A stretch of 14,719 nucleotides of DNA, taken from JBJMLO01 sp045805265 (GTDB lineage Bacteria; Actinomycetota; UBA4738; JACQTL01). A program made the translations under genes and the position numbers. The notes beneath the pieces were generated by a model. That model saw only the letters and a list, made by a program, of their open reading frames with translations. It was not told the DNA's origin and did no database searches. Positions 7,104 to 13,233 of this stretch are shown in pieces (position 1 is the first letter of the stretch; every line of letters starts with the position of its first letter). The stretch is taken from positions 1 through 14,719 of the forward strand of contig JBJMLO010000012.1 in assembly GCA_045805265.1 (NCBI GenBank), in the 5' to 3' direction.

Positions 7104-7499
7104 ATGCGCGCAGGCGACGACGAACGGTTCCGGCAGCCCCGCAAGCCACGGCGCGGGCTCTTCCGCCGCCGGGGAGGCGAGGTGCGGTCGTCCGACGTCG
7201 ACGTGAAGGCCATGACGAAGTTCGCCCAGACGCACCGCGGTGTCGAGGCCTACCTCGAGCCCCGGACCATGCAGCAGCCCATGACCGTGGTGCTCGTCGC
7301 GCACGACGGCGAGTGGCTCCGGTTCACGATCCCCGACGAGAAGGTGGTCCACTCGTTGTCCCGGAGCCACGGCGTCCCGGTCTACGAGGCCGTCCGGACC
7401 GGATATCCCCGCCGGATGAAGGAGTACCGCCGGGACCGCCCGCCCGGCGCCGAGCCGCCCACCCCGCCGGCGCCGGAGGACCTTCCGCCGCTCGACTGA
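7104..7499 (+). CDS. Conserved hypothetical protein, 131 residues
   Basis: I do not recognise a named function. The first 30 residues are strongly basic (RKPRRGLFRRR). The core (about 38-110) has FAQTHRGVEAYLEPRT, a strand TVVLVAHDGEWLRF, a helix, then HGVPVYEAVRTGYPRRMKEY. The tail is proline-rich (PPTPPAPEDLPP). The core looks like a small alpha/beta domain of the sort seen in short actinobacterial hypotheticals. There is no signal peptide or membrane segment. GGAGAA lies about 6 bases before ATG 7104, and the gap to the preceding ThDP gene is 19 bases, so the two are probably one transcript. A role linked to that enzyme is inference from position only. Confidence 0.75.
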   Translation: MRAGDDERFRQPRKPRRGLFRRRGGEVRSSDVDVKAMTKFAQTHRGVEAYLEPRTMQQPMTVVLVAHDGEWLRFTIPDEKVVHSLSRSHGVPVYEAVRTGYPRRMKEYRRDRPPGAEPPTPPAPEDLPPLD

Positions 7500-7526
7500 T
7501 CGGCCGGATCGCGGAGGCTCGTCCTG

Positions 7527-7556
7527 TTGCGCCTGCGAGCGCGCCGGCCCTAGCAT
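7527..7556 (+). promoter_or_regulatory. Promoter of the delta-60 repeat protein gene
   Basis: TTGCGC (7527-7532) and TAGCAT (7551-7556) are 18 bases apart in the 85-base gap after the hypothetical gene. This is the same geometry as the promoter at 4037-4066. Transcription from about 7563 leaves AAGGAAGG (7571-7578) 6 bases before ATG 7585. Confidence 0.5.
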
Positions 7557-7584
7557 CTCGGTTCCCTCGGAAGGAAGGTGCCCG

Positions 7585-8865
7585 ATGCGCACACGCCGCG
7601 CCGCCCTCGGTACGCTGCTCACGACCCTGCTGGTCCTCGTCCTCGCGCTGCCCGCGGCGGCCGCCGCCGGCGATCTGGACCACAGCTTCAGCGGCGACGG
7701 CAAGCTCCGGGTCGGGATCTCGGGCGGCGCCACCGATGTCGTGATCCAATCGGACGGGAAGGCCGTGGCGGTGGGCGAGGGAGGAGGCGACTTCGCCATA
7801 GTCCGTCTCAACCGCGACGGAACCCTCGACCACTCGTTCGGGGGCGACGGGGTCGTCCACATCGCCGGCGGGCCGAACCGGTTCGACGTGGCGAACGGCG
7901 TCGTGGTCCGCAACGGCAAGATCACGGTGGTGGGGACGAGCACCCGGGACAGCGACCTCGTGACGGCGCTGGCCCTCATCCGGCTCAACTCGGACGGGAC
8001 CCCGGACCACTCGTTCAGCGGCGACGGCCTCCAGCTGCTCCGCGTGGGCAGCTCCAGCTCGGGCCAGGATCTCGCGATCCAGGGCGACGGCAGGATCGTG
8101 GCGGTCGGCACCTCGGACCACGAGTTCCTGGTGATGCGGCGCAAGCCCGACGGGTCCCCGGACCCCACGTTCAGCAACGACGGGTCGACCAGGACCGCCT
8201 TCGGCGAGCACGTCTCCGGGTTCTCGGTGGGGATCGACCCGACCGGCGGCCGGATCGTGGTCGGGGGTCTAGAGAGGAACAGCGGCGGTTTCGAGCACAA
8301 CTTCGCCGTCGCCGCATACACGCAGAACGGCGACCTCGATCACTCGTTCAACGGCAACGGGAAGATGGTAAGGGTGACGACGGTGAACGGCGGGCTGTCG
8401 GCCCTGTCCGTGCTCGGCAACGGGCGCATCGTCGCGGACGGCACCACGTCGCAGGGCCAGGCCGGGAGACAGTTCCTGCTCGAGAAGTACCGGCGGGACG
8501 GCTCGTTCGACACGTCGTTCGGCGGGGGCGACGGGGTGGTCGTGACCGGGTTCAAGGTCGGCGGCCAGGCCAGGGACGACGCCGCGCTCGACCTGACCGT
8601 GCAGTCGGACGGGAAGATCGTCGCGGTCGGCGAGTCCGTCGGCGCGGACATCCGGTTCGCGGTCGTCCGCCTGACGGCGGGCGGCGCCCTCGATCCGAGC
8701 TTCCATGGCGGCGGGACGCTCACCGCGTTCAACCAGGACGCGATCGCGGAGGGCGTGGCGGTGAACAACGCCACGCACCGGGTCCTCGTGGTCGGCGACG
8801 AGCGGACGACCGGCCCGACGATCCGCATCGACGCCATGCTCGCCGCGCGGTACCTGGGAGCGTAG
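7585..8865 (+). CDS. Secreted delta-60 repeat (DUF5122-type) beta-propeller protein
   Basis: This is a 426-residue exported protein. Residues 1-28 are a Sec signal peptide: TRR, a hydrophobic run of about 18 Leu/Val/Ala, and the cleavage-like site AAAAA. Seven repeat units follow, each with a G-x-L/P-D-x-S/T-F-x-G-x-G motif starting near G29, G79, G138, G190, G249, G306 and G367 (spacing 50-61), and QSDGKAVAVG-like strands between. This is the uncharacterised delta-60 repeat, thought to form a beta-propeller. The function is unknown; such proteins are usually extracellular or cell-surface. AAGGAAGG precedes ATG 7585. There is no LPxTG or C-terminal membrane segment, so it is probably released. 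The next gene also encodes a propeller protein, 45 bases on. Confidence 0.9.
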   Translation: MRTRRAALGTLLTTLLVLVLALPAAAAAGDLDHSFSGDGKLRVGISGGATDVVIQSDGKAVAVGEGGGDFAIVRLNRDGTLDHSFGGDGVVHIAGGPNRFDVANGVVVRNGKITVVGTSTRDSDLVTALALIRLNSDGTPDHSFSGDGLQLLRVGSSSSGQDLAIQGDGRIVAVGTSDHEFLVMRRKPDGSPDPTFSNDGSTRTAFGEHVSGFSVGIDPTGGRIVVGGLERNSGGFEHNFAVAAYTQNGDLDHSFNGNGKMVRVTTVNGGLSALSVLGNGRIVADGTTSQGQAGRQFLLEKYRRDGSFDTSFGGGDGVVVTGFKVGGQARDDAALDLTVQSDGKIVAVGESVGADIRFAVVRLTAGGALDPSFHGGGTLTAFNQDAIAEGVAVNNATHRVLVVGDERTTGPTIRIDAMLAARYLGA

Positions 8866-8897
8866 ACACCTCCCTGTTCCCCGGCGGTTCGGCGAGA

Positions 8898-8903
8898 GAG
8901 AAT
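8898..8903 (+). promoter_or_regulatory. Possible -10 box (GAGAAT) placed for a leaderless start at 8911
   Basis: GAGAAT is followed by 7 bases and then ATG 8911, the spacing expected when transcription begins at the start codon. No clear -35 is seen. The purine stretch could instead serve as a weak ribosome site for a read-through transcript. Confidence 0.3.
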
Positions 8904-8910
8904 CGGACCG

Positions 8911-10272
8911 ATGCGCGAGGGCCCGTGGGCGAGGAAGGCCGCCCGCCGCCGTACCGGGATGCACGTGTTGCTGGCGTTCGTGCTGCTGGCGGTCGCCGCC
9001 GGAGCCGGATACCTGGCGATCGTCCAGGTGCCGAGGTGGCTGAAGGCATCGCCCTCGCCGGCCCCCCCGGCTCCCAGCCCGACGGTCTCCCTTCTGAACC
9101 CCGTCCCAGGCTGCAAGAGCCCCGGCTTTCCCGACTTCCAGGACCTGGGGCTGGTGGCGTGGGCCCAGGGCGGCGACCTGCACCTGGTCGACCTGGCCTC
9201 GTGCAGGCAGCACGTGCTGGTCCAGGGGGGCGTCGCTGCGCCGGTGCGGTTCAGCGCCGACGGGAAGTGGGTCGCGTACGGCGCCGGATCCTCGGTCCCG
9301 GTGGCCGGCGGGAAGCCGTCGACGGTGGCCGGCGCGACGGCGTCGTGGGCGTGGTCGCCGCGCGGAGCGCGGCTCGCGGTGGTGACCCGGGGCGGCGGCG
9401 TGGTGGTGGCCGAGCCGGGCGGGAAGCCCACCGCGCTGCTGGCGGAGGGCTCGAAGGCGGGCGCAGCGAAGTGGAGCCCGGACGGAACTTCGGTCGCGGT
9501 CAGCCTCCCCGACCGCATCCTCGTGGTCGACGTCGACACCCTCGAGCCGCGGACCGTGTTCACCACCTCCGGCTCCGGGCCCGACGTCGCCGGATGGTCG
9601 CCCGACTCGAGGTGGGTGCTGTTCTGGGGTGAGCCACTGGTCGCGCACCCCCGGAAGACGGCCGGCCGGGCGCTCGACGCCGTGCCGGCCTCGGGTGGCG
9701 ACTGGCGGAACGTCTGGAACGAGATGCTGCCGTACGAGGACTTCGTCGCGCGGTGCGGCGACGACGTTGCGATCGCCGCCGGGGGCCACCTGCTGGTCAG
9801 CGAGGGGAAGCAGGTCCTGCTGACCGCACCGCCGAGCTGGCGGTTCCACAACGCGACGAACGACTACCTGAGGAGCTGGGCCTGGCCGTCGTGCTCGCCG
9901 GACGGGAAGTGGATGGCCGCGACCGCGATGGCCAACCATGCCGAGCTGAAGTTCCCGTCCGGGGTCCGCTCGCTGTGGGTGATCGCCACGGACGGCTCGC
10001 CCCGGCGGCGGATGGACCCACCCGACCTCGGAGCGCTCGAGGCGCCGAGGTGGTCGGCGGACGGACGCACCCTGCTGGTGGTCCAGCGCACCGAGAACGA
10101 CTGGGGGGCGCCCGGCTCGCTGGTGCTCGTGGAGGTGAGCCAGCGGACCGGCAAGCAGGTCCAGCGTGCGAACCTCAACATCGACCTCGGCGCCGCACCG
10201 GGACCCGGCGGGCACCAGGGGTGGGACGAGATCTCCGACTGGTACCGCCCGCCGCCCGCCGCCGCGGCGTGA
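8911..10272 (+). CDS. Membrane-anchored TolB/WD40-like beta-propeller protein
   Basis: This is a 453-residue protein. A short basic N-terminus (residues 1-16) and one hydrophobic segment (about 17-40) suggest a signal anchor. A Pro/Ser linker (SPSPAPPAPSPT, about 49-60) leads to an extracytoplasmic propeller. At least six PD40-type blade motifs of the form (W/F/C)S-(A/P)-(D/R)-G-x-x are seen, at F114, W148, W188, W229, C328 and W381. These resemble the repeats of TolB and of the N-terminal propeller of prolyl oligopeptidases, but no peptidase domain follows. The likely role is binding a protein or ligand outside the cell. The start could be ATG 8911 or ATG 8959 (Met17). The stop at 10270-10272 is embedded in a TGACGTCA palindrome. 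Confidence 0.85.
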   Translation: MREGPWARKAARRRTGMHVLLAFVLLAVAAGAGYLAIVQVPRWLKASPSPAPPAPSPTVSLLNPVPGCKSPGFPDFQDLGLVAWAQGGDLHLVDLASCRQHVLVQGGVAAPVRFSADGKWVAYGAGSSVPVAGGKPSTVAGATASWAWSPRGARLAVVTRGGGVVVAEPGGKPTALLAEGSKAGAAKWSPDGTSVAVSLPDRILVVDVDTLEPRTVFTTSGSGPDVAGWSPDSRWVLFWGEPLVAHPRKTAGRALDAVPASGGDWRNVWNEMLPYEDFVARCGDDVAIAAGGHLLVSEGKQVLLTAPPSWRFHNATNDYLRSWAWPSCSPDGKWMAATAMANHAELKFPSGVRSLWVIATDGSPRRRMDPPDLGALEAPRWSADGRTLLVVQRTENDWGAPGSLVLVEVSQRTGKQVQRANLNIDLGAAPGPGGHQGWDEISDWYRPPPAAAA

Positions 10273-10322
10273 CGTCAGCCGTCCAGGCGTGACGTCGGGC
10301 ACCCGCCCGGCGTGACGTCAGC
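10266..10322. repeat. Three copies of GGCGTGACGTC between convergent genes
   Basis: GGCGTGACGTC occurs at 10266-10276, 10286-10296 and 10309-10319, with unit lengths of 20 and 23 bases. The first and third copies extend to the perfect palindrome TGACGTCA (10270-10277 and 10313-10320). These contain the TGA stop of the propeller gene and, on the other strand, the TGA stop of the thioesterase gene. The middle copy has TGACGTCG. Confidence 0.75.
10296..10309. terminator. Small hairpin in the convergent intergenic repeat
   Basis: CGGGC (10296-10300) and GCCCG (10305-10309) pair around ACCC, within the 45 bases separating two convergent stop codons. The stem is short and there is no T-run, so the terminator call rests mostly on position. 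Confidence 0.3.
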
Positions 10323-10722
10323 CGCCCGCCCGGCGCGCCGCAATATGCAGGAACCGCGCCCGGTCCACCACGGCCCTCCGGTGACGGCCCCGGGCGACGA
10401 CGCCGCCCTCGTCCGTGACCTCCAGGTCGAACTCCAGCGTCGACCCGGCGACTCCGGTGAGCGTGGCGGTCGCCGTGACGGAGGCGCCGGGCGGGGAGGG
10501 GGCGAGATGCTCGAGCTCGACCCACGTGCCGACCGAGGTCCGGCCCTCGGGGAGCCGTCCGGCCACGGCCGCACTGGCCGCGGCCTCGGCCAGCGCCACC
10601 ACGGCGGGCGTCGCCAGGACGTCGACGTCGCCCGAGCCCAGCGACCGGGCCGTGCGGGGCTCGTCCACCCGTACGCTGACCCGTCCGGTCAGGCCGGGCT
10701 CCAGTTCCCACGCTCCACCCAT
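10318..10722 (-). CDS. FlK-like hotdog-fold acyl-CoA thioesterase
   Basis: This 134-residue cytoplasmic protein matches the fluoroacetyl-CoA thioesterase (FlK)-like group. LATPAVVALAEAAA (36-49) is the central hotdog helix, then TSVGTWVELEHLAP (62-75), and VDRARF near the end. T38, E46 and H72 keep exactly the spacing (8 and 26 residues) of the FlK catalytic triad Thr42, Glu50 and His76, so hydrolytic activity is likely retained. Most relatives of FlK act on unknown small acyl-CoAs, and nothing here indicates fluoroacetate as substrate. On the reverse strand GAGGAG lies 5 bases before ATG. The gene is divergent from the membrane operon, and a 9-bp inverted repeat (10736-10760) lies between them. 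The stop codon is inside a TGACGTCA palindrome. Confidence 0.85.
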   Translation of the reverse strand: MGGAWELEPGLTGRVSVRVDEPRTARSLGSGDVDVLATPAVVALAEAAASAAVAGRLPEGRTSVGTWVELEHLAPSPPGASVTATATLTGVAGSTLEFDLEVTDEGGVVARGRHRRAVVDRARFLHIAARRAGG

Positions 10723-10735
10723 GTCCGCTCCTCGG

Positions 10736-10760
10736 ACCGGCGGGCCGGACGCCCGCCGGT
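10736..10760. promoter_or_regulatory. 9-bp perfect inverted repeat, candidate operator
   Basis: ACCGGCGGG (10736-10744) and CCCGCCGGT (10752-10760) are perfect inverted copies with a 7-base spacer. The right arm ends on the first base of a TAGGCT -10 box, and the left arm covers the corresponding -35 position. It also lies 3 bases from the ribosome site of the divergent thioesterase gene. A repressor site or an RNA hairpin on the reverse transcript are both possible. Confidence 0.5.
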
Positions 10761-10765
10761 AGGCT
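10760..10765 (+). promoter_or_regulatory. -10 box (TAGGCT) of the membrane operon
   Basis: TAGGCT fits TAnnnT and is followed by 8 bases and then GTG 10774, the typical geometry of a leaderless transcript. No -35 consensus is present; that region is occupied by the inverted repeat. Confidence 0.45.
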
Positions 10766-10773
10766 TGGCCGAC

Positions 10774-10821
10774 GTGCAGCTTCCCACGACCTCCCGGCCG
10801 GGCGCCCGGTCGCCGCGGTGA
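10774..10821 (+). CDS. Candidate leaderless leader peptide (15 residues)
   Basis: GTG 10774 opens a 15-codon frame reading (V/M)QLPTTSRPGARSPR. Its TGA (10819-10821) overlaps the GTG start (10818-10820) of the following membrane protein as GTGA. The position after TAGGCT suggests that transcription begins at or next to this GTG. The downstream gene has no recognisable ribosome site, so ribosomes finishing the leader could re-initiate there. Alternatively this is a chance short frame, and the membrane protein starts independently. The peptide has three Arg and three Pro but no obvious amino-acid-sensing run. Confidence 0.4.
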   Translation: MQLPTTSRPGARSPR

Positions 10822-11594
10822 CGGGCCCGGCCGGCGTGCTCGCGCTGGTGCTCGCCGAGACCGTGGCCGGCGGGGCCGCGCTGCTGTTCCTCACGCCGCT
10901 GTGGGGCGAGGTCCGGCGGGGATTCTTCAAGCTGACCGGCATCGTCATCGCGGTCCTCGCGCTGTCCGCCTGGGGGTCGATCGCCGCCGCCCGCCGGCCC
11001 GGGAGCGTCGCGGGCGAGCAGGCCTGGTGGCTGGCCCTCGCCGTGACCGTCGCGACCGCGGCGTGGGTCGTCCTCATGTTCGCCCGGGCCGAACGCGCGG
11101 GCCGGGCCCTGGGGTTCCTCACGGTCCCCGCCTCGCTCGCGCTGCTCGGGGCGCTGGCCGGGACGGCCGACCACAGCCACCCGGTGGCGTTCCTCCAGCT
11201 GTTGGGGGGGGCGGCCTTCATGGGCGCGGTGGTGGACGGGCTGCTGCTCGGCCACTGGTACCTCACGGACCGCCGGCTCACCCGGAGGCCGATCAACCGG
11301 TTCACCGCGGCCCTGCTGGCGGCCGTGGTGCTGGAGGTCGCGGCCGTCGCCGCGGGGGGGTTCGGCGCGACGGCCACGTCGCGGGAGCTCAGCCCGCTCC
11401 TCACGGCGGCCGGGGTGGCCTCGTACGTGGCCATCGGCATGGTGCTGGCGACCGCCCTGATCGCCGTGATGATCCGGATCACGCTCCGGGGACAGCGCGC
11501 GACGGCCGTCCAGGCCGCGACCGGGTTCTTCTACCTGGCGGTCATCACGGCATTCACAGCGGAGCTGGCGGCCAAGGTCCGGTTCCTGCCATGA
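10818..11594 (+). CDS. Polytopic membrane protein with GHWYL motif, unknown function
   Basis: This is a 258-residue protein with about eight hydrophobic segments by eye (roughly 4-25, 37-58, 69-89, 95-115, 120-145, 160-180, 190-216, 229-250). I do not recognise a characterised family. Notable polar residues near or in the membrane are E14, H119 and H121 (TADHSHP), and H146-W147-Y148 (GHWYL). Three histidines near segments 4 and 5 could bind metal or heme, but this is speculation. Short basic loops (RRGFFK; TDRRLTRRPINR) suggest the cytoplasmic faces. The GTG 10818 start is chosen because it overlaps the leader TGA and no ATG precedes the first segment. The stop overlaps the next start as ATGA. 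It is the first structural gene of a four-gene operon. Confidence 0.75.
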   Translation: MTGPAGVLALVLAETVAGGAALLFLTPLWGEVRRGFFKLTGIVIAVLALSAWGSIAAARRPGSVAGEQAWWLALAVTVATAAWVVLMFARAERAGRALGFLTVPASLALLGALAGTADHSHPVAFLQLLGGAAFMGAVVDGLLLGHWYLTDRRLTRRPINRFTAALLAAVVLEVAAVAAGGFGATATSRELSPLLTAAGVASYVAIGMVLATALIAVMIRITLRGQRATAVQAATGFFYLAVITAFTAELAAKVRFLP

Positions 11595-12226
11595 GCTTGA
11601 TCGTCGTGCTCATCGCTGCCGGCGCGGTGGCCCAGGCGGTCGTCTGGCGCCTGGTGGTCGCCCGCCGGGTGACCGTGTGGGTCGGCATGGGCGTGACCAT
11701 GGGGGCGCTCGGCGCCCTGAGCCTGCTCACCGGACGGGAGCACCTCTCGCCGAGGGTGGACCTCCTGCCCGCGGCCGGGGTCGGGGTGGTGTCCGGCGTG
11801 GCCCTGTTCGCGGCGACGCGGGTGTTCGTACGGTTCGCCGTGGCCTGGGGGACCTTCCGCCGCCACACCGTCCAGATCTACGGGAACCGGTCGTCGGTGT
11901 CGCTGCCCGTGGCGCTCGTGGTGGCGGTGGCCCTGTCCGCGCCGGGGGAGGAGCTGTTCTGGCGCGGACTGGCCGGCGGGCGGCTCGCCACCGCCACGGG
12001 GTCGCTCGTGGCCGGAGCGGCCGTGGCGCTGGGAGGCTACGTCGCGGTCAGCATGGCCAGCGTGAACCTCCCGGTGGTGGCCAGCGCGATCGTCGGTGGG
12101 GGCCTGTGGTCGCTGCTGTTCGCGTGGACGGGCGGGGTGCTGCCCGGCCTGTGCTCCCACGTGGCGTTCACCGGCCTGATGATCCTCCTGCCGCCGCCGG
12201 CCGCGCGGGCCGGGGGGGACCGGTGA
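11591..12226 (+). CDS. CPBP-family intramembrane glutamic endopeptidase (Abi/Rce1-like)
   Basis: This is a 211-residue membrane protein with about six hydrophobic segments. The CPBP signature E120-E121-x-x-x-R125 (PGEELFWRG) and a late membrane histidine H190 (CSHVAF) are present. These are expected active-site residues of the Rce1-like family, which cleaves proteins within or at the membrane. In bacteria members are linked to bacteriocin self-immunity, processing of membrane proteins or regulation; the substrate here is unknown. The second conserved region is shorter than usual: only one of the later His/Asn-containing motifs is obvious. ATG 11591 overlaps the preceding stop (ATGA), and the stop overlaps the next gene's GTG (GTGA), implying coupled translation. 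The gene is otherwise intact. Confidence 0.82.
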   Translation: MSLIVVLIAAGAVAQAVVWRLVVARRVTVWVGMGVTMGALGALSLLTGREHLSPRVDLLPAAGVGVVSGVALFAATRVFVRFAVAWGTFRRHTVQIYGNRSSVSLPVALVVAVALSAPGEELFWRGLAGGRLATATGSLVAGAAVALGGYVAVSMASVNLPVVASAIVGGGLWSLLFAWTGGVLPGLCSHVAFTGLMILLPPPAARAGGDR

Positions 12227-13233
12227 TCCGACCGCTCCCTCCCGAGGCCGCCGCGGTCCTGGACCACGGGTCGCTGTGCTACCTGGTCGTCGGGACCCGC
12301 TCGGGGCCTCACGTCACCCCGGTCGTGTACGCGACGTTCGGCTCGCGGCTGTGGGTGACCACCGCCCGGCGCACGGTGAAGGCCGGGGTGTGGCGGGCTC
12401 GGCCCCGCGCGGCCGGGCTCGTCCGGGTCGGCGACCAGGCCGTCTCGTTCACGGGGTCGGTCCGGATGCACGACGCGCTGAACCCCGCCACGTGGCCGGC
12501 GTCGGCCGTCGGGCTGCCGGTCGTCGCGCTCGCCGCCGCGGCGTTCACCCGCCGGAACGCCCGGTTCTTCGCCGGCTACGCCGTGGACGCCCGGCGGGTT
12601 CCGCTGTCGTGGACGCCGCCCGGGCGGGTGTTCGCGGAGATCTCCCTCGAGGCGGCCGCCCTGCTGGAGGACTGGGGGGACGTCCCCCGGACCTGGGGCT
12701 CGCTGGGCGAGAGCGTCCACTCGCACGGCTCGTTCCGGCCGGGCCGGGCGGCCCACTCGGTGTTCGAGGTGGTCCCGGACGAAGTGGCCGGCCGCATCGA
12801 GCGAGGCGGGCAGGCGGCGCTCGCGGTCGACGGCGCGGACGGCCCGGTCGTGCTGCCCGTGTCATTCCTGGAGGACCACCGCGTCCTCTACGCGGCGGTC
12901 GACACCCGGTCGCTGGCGCTGGCCGAGGCCGGGCCCGACGCGGCGGTGGGCCTCGCGGTCGACCACGCGTCGCGGTGGCGGGCCAGCGCGATGGCGGGCC
13001 TGATGGTCCGGGGCACGGGATCCATCCACGTGCTGTCGCGCCTGCGGTCGGGCCGGGCCGCGGCCGAACGCCTGGTGGAGCGGGCGGGCGCCCTGCCGGA
13101 GGGGATGGCCCTCATCCGGATCCGCCCCCGGAGGGTCGTGTGGTGGAGCGGATGGGCCGGCGGTACGGTGGTCCTCGACCCGCGGGGCAGGGCTTCAGGT
13201 GGAACCGGAGGGGAGCCGATATGGGGCACGTGA
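12223..13233 (+). CDS. Tandem flavin split-barrel (PPOX-like) protein
   Basis: This 336-residue soluble protein carries two pyridoxamine-phosphate-oxidase-like barrels. The first (about 8-150) has YLVVGTRSGPHVTPVVYAT (20-38), then LWVTTARRTVKAGVWRARP, the usual FMN phosphate-binding basic strand. The second (about 175-310) has VVLPVSFLEDHRVLYAAVDTRS from 209, then GLAVDHASRWRASAMAGLMVRGTG. Such proteins use FMN, F420 or heme, and the ligand cannot be told here. There is no membrane segment apart from a hydrophobic run PVVALAAAAF near 100. A central insert (150-180) links the barrels. GTG 12223 overlaps the CPBP stop (GTGA) and is the first start in frame after that gene. The last 13 bases overlap the next gene. 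The alternative is a single protein built from a gene duplication without cofactor. Confidence 0.78.
   Translation: MIRPLPPEAAAVLDHGSLCYLVVGTRSGPHVTPVVYATFGSRLWVTTARRTVKAGVWRARPRAAGLVRVGDQAVSFTGSVRMHDALNPATWPASAVGLPVVALAAAAFTRRNARFFAGYAVDARRVPLSWTPPGRVFAEISLEAAALLEDWGDVPRTWGSLGESVHSHGSFRPGRAAHSVFEVVPDEVAGRIERGGQAALAVDGADGPVVLPVSFLEDHRVLYAAVDTRSLALAEAGPDAAVGLAVDHASRWRASAMAGLMVRGTGSIHVLSRLRSGRAAAERLVERAGALPEGMALIRIRPRRVVWWSGWAGGTVVLDPRGRASGGTGGEPIWGT

Noticed and set aside
5471..7213. Extension of the methyltransferase frame through the whole ThDP gene on the reverse strand
   Set aside because: The added 580 residues mirror the ThDP gene and are low-complexity. Methyltransferase homology begins only near 5370.
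7578..10302. Long shadow frames on both strands across the two propeller genes
   Set aside because: They are Arg/Gly-rich shadows. The real frames have a signal peptide, a membrane anchor and clear repeat motifs.
10270..10320. TGACGTCA read as a CREB/ATF-type binding site
   Set aside because: That is a eukaryotic factor site. The context is bacterial convergent gene ends, and the word is short enough to need a bacterial explanation or chance.
10901..11590. Forward frame upstream of and continuous with the CPBP gene (would give 441 residues)
   Set aside because: The part before 11591 is a frame-shifted shadow of the 8-TM membrane gene. The ATGA overlap gives a natural CPBP start.
11677..12222. 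Upstream extension of the flavin-barrel frame over the CPBP gene
   Set aside because: Translation is Arg/Gly-rich and not barrel-like. The GTG at 12223 in a GTGA overlap fits the operon pattern.
11591..12226. CPBP (Abi) gene as evidence of an abortive-infection or bacteriocin-immunity system
   Set aside because: No toxin, bacteriocin or phage-defence partner is nearby. Bacterial CPBP proteins are diverse, and the operon context points elsewhere.
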